Made by a program: the position numbers and the translations under genes
Shown: positions 1 through 11,600 of the stretch, piece after piece
Numbering within the stretch: position 1 is the stretch's first letter
Layout: each line of letters begins with the position of its first letter
Assembly (NCBI RefSeq): GCF_000485595.1
Contig: NW_014577135.1
Location: 22,463 to 59,336, forward strand
DNA: 36,874 nt
Direction: 5' to 3'
Source of the DNA: Priapulus caudatus
Lineage: Eukaryota; Priapulida; Priapulimorpha; Priapulimorphida; Priapulidae
Notes under the pieces: generated by a model
What the model saw: only the letters and a program-made list of their open reading frames with translations
The model's database searches: none
What the model was told of the DNA's origin: nothing

Positions 1-1900
1 AATTTCCAACTGTGAATACCTGTTCCAATAGTCTTTGTGCCCCCAACCGAAACATCACACAAGTTACCCATCACCAGACACCCAGGGTTGTCCAATTAAG
101 TCTCTTGTTACAAGGGCAGTAATAAAGGCGCCCATTCGACTTATGAATTTTAACGAATGGACTAGAGTGTAGACCACTGGACAAACCTTGTGTAACGGGA
201 GAGAGACGAAGAAGACCGGGTAGTCTAATACAAGATACATTACCCTTATAGCCAAAAAAACGCGTATTTGTTTGTCCGAATACACTGCCTGTTAAACTTA
301 AGAACCTGTCATAATTGGGAAATCTCCGCAGTCCACACCGGAAAATCAGCTTGGGACTGACTTTGTTTTACTATAAAAGTCTTGTCGAAAACTCGCACAT
401 TACTTACCGAACACCGGGTTTTGCTCGAATAGCCCCTACCTATCGAGTGAGTACCAAGATTTATTAGGCTGGCCCCTCATATCCCCGGGAGGAAACTGTA
501 AACAACACATATTCTCGAATTTCGCCGATTTTCCACTGGGACTTGGCGGCACAGTTTCACAGCATGTAGAACATTTTCGGGCATTTTCGCTCGGCCGTAA
601 CGGCAAACTGCTACAGGAGCAGGTACAAACCTAGTGGCAAATCCAGTAGCCGTAACATGTAGGGAGGCGTAACAGTAAGCTGCTATTGTAATGAGACGTT
701 GGGAGGAATCCCACCGTACGAAATCACGGGACGCTCGTGATAAATGAAGTAGGCCGTTTGGGGCCAAACGCTATTGGAGGATCGCGCGGACTAAACCACG
801 GCCACAGACTAAACCGTGGAAAGGCAGACGGCGCACTTACGGCGTATTTACGTATATTGGTCAAAAGAATCACCTGTGCTGAAATTGAAGAAACCATGTG
901 CGAGGTAACCCGTTCATTAGCCACCCACGATTATTTACTGTGCCTCAATACCGAAGAAATACACCCAGAGATACATTCTTACTTAGCTCCAATTAAGTCG
1001 GTATTATAAGCATCCCGGGACAAACAAATTCTCTGCCTAAAACCCGTAGCAAACATGTGACGTTTGCCTAACGAATTCGAGGCTATTTTTGCTTGGCAAA
1101 CCAATTAGCGTGGGCGCCAGATTAACCAGATTTACGATTTCAATTAGACAATTTCTTAGTAATTACAGTATATTGGACAATAATTATCAAGAGTATATAA
1201 TGGGAGTTCTCCCATATATACTCTTTGTTTCTATAATGTACGTCGATGGTTGCTCAATTAAAACTGACTTCTTCTCACTCACTCATTTGTGTCATTTTTT
1301 GTGGTGAGCTACAGTGTCATTGACACTTTCATTCAACATTAATTGCTTATAATTATCCACTAAACAGGTCTAAAAACATTATATGCTTATGGGTGCAGAA
1401 AGAATTACTTTCTTAACTTCAGTTTAACCAATCTTGAGATAAGTAATTGCAGAAATGAATCGTCAAACCTACCAATGAAAATCCATCGGCACGTCCTCCA
1501 CACAAACAAATCGATTCGTAGCCCTGTCTAGTATTCATGCAAAGTCACACTTGGGTATTCCTTACCCAGGAAGAACTACTCTATAGGACGTTGTGTACTA
1601 AGAAAACGGCATTCTTCGGCAATACAAAAATACAAAAGTAGTCGATCCATTCTGTTCAAATAATGTTGTTTCCTTAGTAGTCCCGGCCGGCAAATGCAAC
1701 CACCTTTACATAAAGTTAGATGTACGTACAGAATGGGCCAAGGTCTGCCTAATGGTCTTCACTCTTAATTGTACACGCGCAATCTCTCGACACACTTCCA
1801 TCACCAAATATGCTAACAATCGGCCTCGCACGCCTCTGGTATAGCAAATGTCTATTCGACCCCTAATTGTACAACCTTCATGCTACCATTCACGTCCCTT
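1..1900. other. No recognisable gene
   Basis: I see no coding region, RNA gene or dispersed element that I can name here. An open frame at 737-1009 on the plus strand (90 codons) has no motif I recognise, no visible splice-site support and ordinary composition, so I do not call it a gene. The only notable structure is the hairpin at 1191-1223, listed separately. Confidence 0.5.
1191..1223. repeat. AT-rich perfect-stem hairpin
   Basis: The arm at 1191-1206 (GAGTATATAATGGGAG) pairs with 1209-1223 (CTCCCATATATACTC) with a single bulged A and a two-base loop. It is a near-perfect 15-bp stem. In an animal genome it has no obvious terminator role; it may be chance or part of an old mobile element. 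Confidence 0.6.
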
Positions 1901-1939
1901 CCCATGTTTCAGCACATCTGTCAACACCTCTCAGACTAA

Positions 1940-2040
1940 AATACATCTTGCTATGCACAAATGCATTTGTCAGCAGAACACCAGACATCAGATGAGCCCT
2001 GTCGCACGGCGGCACTTGTTTCACATTTGAGGAATTTCAT
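1940..2040 (-). repeat. Fragment of a dispersed repeat shared with 16640-17175
   Basis: Bases 1953-1990 match, in reverse complement, the region near 17120-17172 (shared core TTGCTATGCACAAATG). Bases 1988-2025 match, in reverse complement, 16640-16680 (shared core CAGATGAGCCCTGTCGCAC). Two separate pieces of the inverted-repeat structure at 16640-17175 are therefore found fused side by side here, so this is a shorter or rearranged member of the same family. The family is not recognised. Confidence 0.55.
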
Positions 2041-2177
2041 CTGTCTGGTGCTTTTGATACTGTTGAACTATTTGCAGGAAAATGTCATTAGGCACCACCA
2101 GGGGCATAAATCCGTACCGAGGAGTGGGGGGGGAGAAGAGCCGAGAGACACAACACACAAGAAAAAGAACAAAACCA

Positions 2178-2215
2178 CACAAAAATACACACACACGCGC
2201 GAGAGCGCACACACA

Positions 2216-2260
<45 letters not shown>

Positions 2261-2325
2261 ACACAAACGAACAAACAACAAACACACACAAACACAAACA
2301 CACGTACATACATTTATACATGCAT
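2178..2325. repeat. CA/AAAC-rich microsatellite
   Basis: An imperfect AC repeat with a pure (AC)n core at about 2213-2254, flanked by CACAAA, ACAAAC and CATACA variants. Open frames across it on both strands encode only Thr/His or Cys/Val low-complexity runs and are not genes. Confidence 0.95.
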
Positions 2326-2550
2326 ACATACATGCACGTACATGCCAAATTTGACAACCATACGTTTGGCACGTGCCGTAGGCATGCCAGTGCTAGGGGG
2401 GTCTGGGGAATTGAATAAAATTTTGAAATATTTAAGCCATTTCCCTGCAATCTGAGGCATACTGTGGGCCATATTCTCATGTCTGATGACACTATCTCAA
2501 CCCTAGACTCAACCCTACAAGTTAGGATTCAAAACACTTTTCATTACTTT

Positions 2551-2972
2551 TCAGAGAGCGTACACAGTTAGGCTACTATATATAGTAATAATACATGTAT
2601 TAAAACACAGGTAAGAATTGCAATTTCTCACAATTTCACCTGTTTTTGTATGTTTGCAACCATACTTTTTGGCTATTTGTGAGTCTGGAAACATTTTCTT
2701 GAAGAGTTCATTTGCATGGTCTGCCGCCCTCAAAGGCACATTGTGTTCAATTAAATAATCCGTAAATCTCACTTCTGCGTCAAGTCAGACAATTCTCTAT
2801 CTGCTGCAAAGAAGCTTGATATATTGGGTGTAGATTCCACTGCACCCGCATAGCACTTGTACTTTTGAGAGCCTCTGGCAGTCACTCCTTCCTCCTTGCC
2901 CCACTTGAAAGTCTGTCTTGCATACCATGCAATAGCCATGATTAACACTGAATTGTACTGTAGGCTATACAT
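2551..2972 (-). pseudogene. Broken fragment of a hAT-transposase-like / DUF4371-type protein
   Basis: The minus strand encodes a segment containing DYLIEHNVPL and a following run ending near MFPDSQIAKKYGCKHTK. This is the N-terminal region of the large family of uncharacterised invertebrate proteins related to hAT transposases and DUF4371/ZBED-type zinc-finger proteins. The preceding segment, ending in SSFFAADRELSDLTQ, belongs to the same protein but lies in another frame; the frame is lost near 2770 by a one- or two-base indel. The homology ends at about 2632 beside a GTGAGA that could be a splice donor, so it may be one exon of a larger locus. The rest of the transposase (dimerisation domain) is not found nearby. 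I read it as a decayed transposon-derived fragment; family recognition is from memory. Confidence 0.5.
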
Positions 2973-3069
2973 ACATTTAAAAAACTAATTTCTCATGTAT
3001 TATGCTGAAATTGAAACAATCACATTTCTTTCTTTTTTCTTCTTCCTTCTTTCTTTTTTCTCTCTTTTT

Positions 3070-3175
3070 TTTCATCTCAGGGGGGATATTTGTACAGGCC
3101 ATCCCCCCCCCCTTCAAGAGCGGGGGGATGCATCCCCCCATCCCCCCGGGATTTACGCCCCTGGGCACCACTGAT
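3070..3175. repeat. G/C-run palindromic dispersed repeat
   Basis: This stretch contains long C and G runs and the perfect 18-bp palindrome GGGGGGATGCATCCCCCC at 3122-3139, then CCCCCCGGGATTTACGCCCC. On the minus strand it begins 'GGGGCGTAAATCCCGGGGGG', a phrase I associate with common interspersed repeats in marine invertebrate genomes. Its boundaries are uncertain, and it is preceded by a pyrimidine-rich T/C tract from 3028. Confidence 0.5.
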
Positions 3176-3467
3176 GTAATTTAACCATAACGTTGTCCTA
3201 AGGCCACCTCGCCGCTGGTATTGTATTGTGTTGAGCCCACAGATTGAAAACTCGATGTTATTCTCACAAGCACAATGCCATTTTCTCATCCCATTTAGCC
3301 AAATGACATTAAATAGTTCACAGAAAAAATTGCAGTGCTAAACACTACGTCAACTGCAAATACTTATGTGAATGATAATGATCAATGCTCAACGGACTGC
3401 AGTCAACGTTGGTTCATAGAATTGTGTGTGTTCACTTCTGCTCTTTCACCTGCGTGACTGACCTTGT

Positions 3468-4232
3468 CTGCCCTTCCTCTGCCAGCTGGCCTTGTCTGCT
3501 CCTCCCCTCCCGCTGGCCTTCTCTTCCCTTCCCCTTGTCGGCTGGCCTTCTCTGCCCCTCTCCTTGTCGGCTGGCCTTCTCTGCTCCTTCCCTCCCAGCT
3601 GGCCTTCTCTGTCCCTCCCCTCCCAGCTGGCCTTCTCTGCCCCTCCCCTTGTCGGCTGGTCTTTTCTGCCCCTCCCCTCCCGCTCGCCTTCTCTGCCCCT
3701 CCCCTCGTCGGCTGGCCTTCACTGCCCCTCCCCTTGTCAGCTGGCCTTCTCTGCCTTTTCCCTTGTCGGCTGGCCTTCTCTGCTCCTCCCCTTGTCGGCT
3801 GGCCTTCTCTGCTCCTCCCCTTGTCGGCTGGCCTTCTCTGCTCCTTCCCTCCCAGCTGGCCTTCTCTGCCCCTCCCCTTGTCGGTCCTGGCCTTCTCTGC
3901 CCTCTCCTGTCGGCTGCCTTCTTGCCCCCTCCCGCTATGTCGGTGACCTCTCTGCCTCCTTTCCCCCTTGCGGCCTGTCCCCCCTTTTTTTTTTGTATTT
4001 TTTTTTTTTTCTGATTTTTTAATTTTTTTTTTTTTTTTTGTCGGCTGACCTTCTCTGCCCCTCCCCTTGTCGGCTGACCTTCTCTGCTCCTTCCCTCCTG
4101 CTGGCCTTCTCTGCCCCTCCCCTTGTCGGCTGACCTTCTCTGCCCCTCCCCTTGTCGGCTGACCTTCTCTGCCCCTCCCCTGTTGGCTGGCCTTTTCTGC
4201 CCCTCCCCTCCCGCTGGCCGTTTCTGCCCCTC
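3468..4232. repeat. 29-bp minisatellite, strongly strand-asymmetric
   Basis: A unit of about 29 bp (core CGGCTGGCCTTCTCTGCCCC, then TCCCCTTGT) is repeated roughly two dozen times. The array is broken at about 3951-4040 by diverged sequence and long T tracts. The plus strand is pyrimidine-rich and the minus strand is G/A-rich. Because 29 is not a multiple of three, each frame rotates through the same three peptides, so five long open frames cover it on both strands. They are by-products of the repeat (for example Glu-Gly-Gln-Arg-Arg-Pro periodic peptides), not proteins. Confidence 0.93.
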
Positions 4233-4935
4233 CCCCACTGGTTGCTTCATTATCCCTCATTGCAACTTTACTGAATAATATGTTTTACCCCAAAAGCCTA
4301 CTCTGTGTAAATGTATTTACGTTGCAAACGTTTCCTTCATTTGTTGCGTGTAACTTATCACAATTGATGTTTGGACGCACTGTAAAACCAATTAGGGCTT
4401 CTGAACTGTTGTAGTATATTTCAAGGTATTTGAATGACTTATTTTGGGATTTTAGTTCTGGGTTTTCTTCAACATCCCTGTCGCTAGGAGGTACTCTATT
4501 ATGATTGTATGTGACTCACATAGGTGTTGTAGCTTTTCACCATCCGCTTCCCTGGTTACTACTCTCGTGTATATATCAAGACACTGTAACGCTTGCGTGT
4601 TTGCATACAATTTAAGAATTTCGTTCACTCTATACACTACTATAACCCACTCTTTCTATATTCCTATCTGCTCTCTCTCTCTCGCTCGTCGCTTTTTCCG
4701 ATTGCCTTCACACATCTGCTCTCTCTTTTTACTCTGCATGACTCTCTGGTCTCTGAGCGCTCTGCCCGACTCCCTGGAACCCACATGCATCTTAATCGCA
4801 GGCTTTCCCGCGCATTCTGTCTGTAATGTCAACACGACTATTATATGCCTAAATAAGACGTTGGGCCACATATGAATTAAACATTTGTTTTATCACAGTT
4901 ATAATATTGTTGAGTGACTACATGCTTCTTTGCAG

Positions 4936-4982
4936 TCATCCCGTGACTATATAGAGGCTCAAGCTAAAGAAATCACATCAAG
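4936..4982 (+). CDS. MGAT4: MGAT4 exon 1 of 10 visible
   Basis: This 47-base exon follows CTTCTTTGCAG and ends at a GTGAGT donor. It encodes [15 protein letters not shown] and leaves two bases (AG) for the next codon. The peptide fits the segment just before the GLIDIIAPS stretch in MGAT4 proteins. It is short, and placement rests on the order DY...KEI and on the phase matching the next exon. Confidence 0.8.
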
Positions 4983-5650
4983 GTGAGTAGAGCTTATGCT
5001 GTCATATATATTTCCATTGATATATGTTTCTGTATGCTGGTGCGGAAATAAGCAACATTTCGGATAAATTCATATGCCAACAAATCTTTGGAAAATCTCA
5101 CATGTCCATACAGATTGACGTCAACTGTACTGAAGCCCAAATGGGTCTGTGTGTAGAAAATAGTTAGATATACGTGTAACAACTGGCGCATATAAATGGC
5201 CAATTAGTGGAAATGTGCATGATGCATGGTTAATCTCCCAATCTTTAATTAACAAATGTGTGTGGATCTACATGTGGTGATCATGAAAGATCTGAAAAGA
5301 AATGCATGCAACAATTTAACCCTCGTGTTCACGGTTTTGCTACAAAATACGAATGCCGAATAAGGAGAAACTATAGAATAAGCGGGAATAATGGCCAGGG
5401 AAATTTGCAAACGGTCAATCCATGGTTTTCAGGTTTCAGCTTTTCGTGGACAATGGCTTGATAGATATCATCGCTCCCTCTCCTGACTACTACCCAGATT
5501 TCGCTACCTTAAAGCCAACACTCGGTGACCAATCGGAGAGGTTTCGGTATGCACTATTGAATTCTACATCAGTAATAGTAACACTAGCATGCGCAGCAGC
5601 AGTATCAGCAGCAACAGCAGCAACATTTGGTATGGTAGCCTCTGCATCAG

Positions 5651-5682
<32 letters not shown>

Positions 5683-8600
5683 ACAGCAGCAACAGCAGCG
5701 ACATTTGGCATGGTAGCCTCTGCATCAGCAGCAGCAGCAGCAGCAACAGCATAGATAGTACTAATCCTCCGATGAGCACCTATGCCCCCTGACACTAGTT
5801 CTTTGGTGACATTTTTTTGCAGCTGATTGCGTAAACTCGCAGTAATCTCACTGATACTATTCTAATGCATATTATAGTGGTCAGATTCGTATATGGTAGT
5901 ACAAGATTAAAGTGTCCAGTTAAAGTGTCCAGTTCTCGCAACAAAATGAATTCATACACATACTGGGGCTCATAGGGTCTATGTCTCCCAGGGTACTGCC
6001 GGAACATACCCTGGCAACTATTTGATATGGTTAGGGTTAGGGTTAGGGAGTAGGTGTAGGCGACTCCCTAGACTCGTTAGTGGAGTAGGCGAGGTACAGT
6101 TTGGCATATTAGATAGTACCAGGGTACGTTCCGGCAGTACCCTGGGGGACATAGACCCTCTCAGCCATACTGGGAGCATACTTGCAGTATAAAAACATAA
6201 AGAAAAGTTCTCATTGAGCTAGAAATGTGCTCTGAAGTATTGCATTTTGAAAACTTTCTCAGAGAGTGTTTTGGCGTATAGATACACATGAATTGTGTGG
6301 AACGAAGCGACTGAGAATGCTAACAGTAGGCCTACGCTAGCGCAAATAGTTCCAGGAAAGGAAACAGTGTATTTGTTTGCTGATTGCATACGTAATGTAG
6401 ATAACATGATTTAAACAAATTTCACAATTTTGTACTGAACAAACATCGAATAATAAATTATAACTTGTTTTATCACAGAAAAGAACTGTTAATAAAAAAT
6501 TGCGATCGCTCGAATGTGTCCCGGATGTGTAAACACCACGTCAGGCGCAATAGCACAGCATAAATTCGAAGGACCGCTGTACTACTACTTTCGTAAACTG
6601 TTTAGATTTGCTGAAGAAATGTTATGAGAGTAGCAATTCAAATGAGTCGTAGTGCATTTTTACAACATAGACGAGCTTACAGTAGGTATATCTATGCATT
6701 TTGCTGCGAGAACTGGCCACTTTTAAGTATCGGGTATCCGCATACAGAATTTCAGTTTAATTTCTATGTAGTCTTACAGCAATGTTGTCAGCTCATTCTC
6801 TGACATTGTAGGTACAGCCGATATATTCCTGCAACAGCCAATGGGTGTGAATTCAGCAAAGACTGCCATCTCAATGCATAGTCATACTGATAGAATCTTA
6901 ATGCATTGTTTTACTCAAAAGAGCTTAAGGTTTGGTAGGACCTGTAGGAGCTGTCTCCTCGCCAGTCGTCATGTATAGTACATCGATTGTATACTGGTTA
7001 CTAGCATATTTTGTCTATAGAGCAGTAGTTTCTCCATTCTGAATTCAAACCATTCATTCTGTTTCATAGATGGCGGACAAAGCAAAATCTTGATTTTGCT
7101 TATCTCATGATGTACTCCCAGAGCAGGGGGACATATTATCTACAGGTACTGATTCATTATTAATAATTTAATCAAGATTTAATTTGAAATCTGCAAAAAT
7201 CTCTTAAACATATGCAGAAGCACAGTGCAGTATGACTGTGCTTTTAACTGTGTGATTTTCTCAGAGTTGTGTTCATACATGTAGATCTTGTATTATTTGG
7301 TGAATGTTTACTTCTGGGCATATGCTATTACATAAGTGTGTATGCAAGGGTGTGCTTAAAATGAGAGAATTTTCTTTTGCATTTATTACATTGTTTCCCA
7401 CCTAATTCAAAGAGTGGCATTCTAAACTTGATATACCTAATAGAAGTGCATTAGCTGGTATCCATACATAATGTTAAAGGGATACATGACCTTTAATATT
7501 CCTTAATAATGTTCCTTGATTATAGAAATTTGTAGATATACACTATTAGATATGCACTTACTATCATAATATACCCTAACATTTTAGGGTGTAGTATCTC
7601 TTTAAAATTGCTGATGCAAATTGAGAGTTGAAGAACATACTAGTAAGTAAGTAAGTAAGTAAAAACTTTATTTAACGACGGTAAAACATGTTAGGTACAG
7701 ACACAATAAATTGGCGCGGACCTATCTTCCACATGGCCGTCTCACAGCAACAGAACGGTTAAATATTCAATAAATACACAATAGGTTGAAATACTTTGAC
7801 TAAAATTCTACGGGGTAAGTAGAGCACAATGGGCCCTATTGATAGGGTAAGATTTTCTTTAGACGGACTTTAAAAGAAGAAATGGTGGGGGCATCTCGAA
7901 CGTCAGGAAGTAAATTATTCCATTCAGATGCCGCCGCACACCAAAAAGATTTTCCTAGCATTTCAGTGCGTGCACGGGGCGGATACAAACGCGCTTCATC
8001 TGCACACACACTACGCGTCCGTCTGGAGCTCACTTTATGTTTAAAAGTAAAAAAAAACGTCAAGATAGGCAGGTGCCTGCTTACGTAAAATTTTATAAGT
8101 TAAAAGAGATCGATGGTAATAAAAACTAGCTATCAGGTCTGAGCGTCGGTTGACTAGGTGATTCCTCGCCCATGTAAAGACTTGAATAATCTTATCTTAT
8201 CTTACTGTATGAGGTAAGTAACATGACCTAAACACATCGATTTCAGGTTGAAGACGACATCGTAGCGAAGCCTCAATTCACGTCGACCATCAGGAATTTT
8301 ATTGTCAGTCAGACATCCAGTGAGTGGTTCATGTTGGAATTCTCTCAACTTGGTTTTATAGGTAAGTGCAGCAAGACACAGCTTACACCAATATGATGCT
8401 GTTTATTTCTCCAGAATCCAACACCAGTTTTAAGGTTGTCTGGCATAGACAAATGGCCCACACACATTTGTTTCACCACAACAGTCAGCCAGAATCGAAG
8501 ATGGCTCGAGATGCAGTCATAGTGTTGAGCATTCCGTGGTGAGGTTAGTGAAAGGGCACAGACATTGACCCTTTATGAAGTCGTCTATGGGTCAGAAGCT

Positions 8601-11600
8601 TGATTAGCAACCGCAGCGGCATATCACGCATCATGCATGCGTGTGATGGTATAGCCTATGCGTGAAAACTGCGGAAGGCTGAACATGTAATGTCACTTGT
8701 TTTAAATTGAAGAGTGATAGAAAATACAATGTTTTAGGTAAGTTGTTCAAGACAAAGGATTTGGGACAGCTGTCGGAATTCCTACTGATGTTTCACATGG
8801 ATAAACCAGTTGACTGGCTTCTAGACCATCTGCTCTACGTGCGCCTGTGCCTACCTGATAAGGACATGGTGAGTTAACAAAAACAGTCAACACATTATAG
8901 TTGTGCGAACGAGTAGCTTTTGTAATCTATTAATTTTAAAGGAATACTAGACTAGGATTTTACTGCATACAACTGTGCTTACTGTATAACAAATCATCTA
9001 TACCCACATGTACTTGTTACCAGATACCTAATTTAATTGTTATAATTAATTATACATCAACACTACGAAATTTGAATGGCGCCATTGACACCCGCAACCG
9101 TGCTGCCACCCTGAAAAAGTTGCGCATTTCCCAATATATTTTGCACGTTACAGACCGAGGGCAAATCACAAAGGTGCAATTATATTTATACCTAAATGCT
9201 ATTTAATCGAACGATGTTCATTTTAGGACAAATTTATCCATAATATAACTGAAACTATATGTCGTTTATAAGATATTACAATCCTTTTTAGGGTACGAAA
9301 TTAACGCGAGTTCGAAGTCAAGTACTCCCTGATTTGCTGTCGGACTCCTTGGTTTGACATATGCAGGAGTCCGTGTGACTCCCTGAAAATTTTATACTAA
9401 CTAGTTTGTTCCAAAACACGACCTCGCGGAATTATCATATTTCTTTTAGCAAATGTCTCAAGAAAATTTGGCAGATGTGCACCGCAAATGTCCTTTTTGT
9501 TAATATCTTTAGTTTTGAACTTCAGACTGCAGACTCCCTTATTTTGCTGCGGACTCACTCTGTTTGAGGGTAGAGAGACCAGACCGTTGGACTCCCTTCT
9601 TGAAAAGTTCATTTCTACCCCTGCTTTTGCGTTTAAATTAATAAATAAGAAACACCCTCGGTCTGTAGCCCTTGGCTGAAAAGTCGTTTTGCGCAACTTT
9701 TTAGATCGTGCGCTTTGAGTGGCGCCACCGTCGTTGTAATCAAACTGTAGTCGTTAGTTTTCAAACAATTTTTTTAAATATTTCTAAATGGTGATTGAAC
9801 CATGAAACTTTTTATGTCGCGTAATTTTAATGTAAATTAACTGAAAATAACCCTAGAACCTAGAGTAAAGGATCCCTTTAAACTATAGTAAGTTTTGCAC
9901 CCTTCTGGAATGGTCAATCTAATTATTAATATTTGAAAATTGATCATTTTGAAATTCCCCCATTTCCTCACTATAAAGTTTAGTAAAAGTGTAGTTTGCT
10001 CTTGGAAAAACATCTCAAATCTTGCATCCCATTTCAGTGGTTTTATTTTCATATAGTGAAATCTGGCTTCTCTAAGCGTCATTTCCCTTAAAGTCACTCT
10101 ATTTAGAAATGCAATACGTATGATATGCGAGAATTACCAGAACATTTACATTTTCAGGGTCACTGTGTGCGCATGAAAGCCAAGCAGAGAATCCGGTATA
10201 AGCCTTCTCTGTTTCAGCACGTGGGAACACACTCCTCTCTAAAGGGAAAAGTGCAAAAGTTGAAGGTGCAGTCATACTTTTACAGTCATATATCATGTGT
10301 ACTATAGAGTAAATTAACATTGAATTTAATCAATCTTATGAATTTTATGAATTTAATCAAGAATTGTGAATATAATCACAACAGCTGTTTAAGTTAGCAA
10401 ATCAAACATTAACATTTAAATACTTGCAGCTACAGGTCATCATGACCTTTTTGATTCAGCGTCCACTTTATCTGATATGCTCACTGTACTTGTCTTCGGT
10501 AGAGTTACCAAAGCAGAAAAATTATAGGTTCAAAATGAACGCTGTTATCTTTCTATACCTATTTCCACTCAGCTAATAGGGTTTAATCGGCGTGCAATGT
10601 GTTCCCATTCTACCCCATGACTTCATTGTGATAAAATAACAAACTGATTGTGATCAATGATAAAAAATGCTTCTGCTACTTATTGCACCTTAATCCTGTC
10701 CTCGCTGCACAGGACAAGGACTTTGGTAAGGTTCCATTGTTCCGGCCTCACACAAATCCGTCGGCGAAAGTGTCCACGTCTCTAAAGGTGTATAAGCAGC
10801 ACACACTGGAGAAGGCATATGCTGGGCAGGACTACTTCTGGGCTCATCTTCCACGAGACGGTGACTACGTGAGGTTTGACTTCACACCTTCCATTGTGGT
10901 TGACAAGTACGTATAAGACAAGCTGGTATCGTCTGCCCATTGTTCAATATTTCACAGTTAAAATTTCCATTAATGCAACGATGTTAATATTAATTACCAG
11001 TAGAAGAATGTGTGGTATAGGTTGCATTCTGGTGCTACATGATAATTACAAAGCAGAACTGTAATCAGAGTTAGATTTATCAGATACATTCAATTCTGTT
11101 GTGTTAATCATTTTGTCCTCGCCAAGGTACATATTCAGGACTGGCAATACTGAACATGCTGGGGACATTTTTCTGGATACCAGTGTTGAAGTATTGCCTT
11201 TCAACAAAATAGAATCACTGAAACCAAATCAGGTAATACATATTCTGAATTTTAAGCACACTATAGTTCAGCAGTGCAGGTACAATATCAAAGCATGGAT
11301 TGGTTATCTCTTACTCTCATCATATCCTACTTAACAGAGTCAAAATTGCTATCATATCTATCACATCTATGAACCACAAATGCGTGGGGGGTTTCAGGTG
11401 TAGGGTGTGACGTAGTTGCTCTCTGATTCAGGAAAAGAACAGCATCACCAAGGATGGATTTGTCAGGGTCGGTAGCTTCGTTCGTGGGCTGGCAAATGGC
11501 ACAGTACCTGTGACCCTGGGAAGCATCTCAGCCCTGCGCTTGGTCGTTCACAAGCAGAGTCTGAACTGGGTTGTACTGAGTGAGGTAGGTTCATATTTTG

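Noticed and set aside
737-1009. 90-codon plus-strand frame considered as an upstream MGAT4 exon
   Set aside because: No similarity to the MGAT4 N-terminal half, no splice-site fit, and no recognised domain.
2021-2492. Cys/Val- and Thr/His-rich open frames
   Set aside because: They are readings of the CA microsatellite.
3468-4232. CRISPR-like array (29-bp repeat)
   Set aside because: Repeats are head-to-tail without unique spacers, and the genome is animal.
3385-4260. Five long open frames (160-285 codons) on both strands
   Set aside because: All are translations of the 29-bp minisatellite in rotating frames, with periodic peptides and no domain.
5490-5795. Minus-strand Ala-rich and Leu-rich frames
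   Set aside because: They are the reverse readings of the CAG repeat and MGAT4 exon 2.
6031-6048. TTAGGG repeats as a chromosome end or telomere fusion
   Set aside because: Only three units, enclosed symmetrically in a hairpin MITE.
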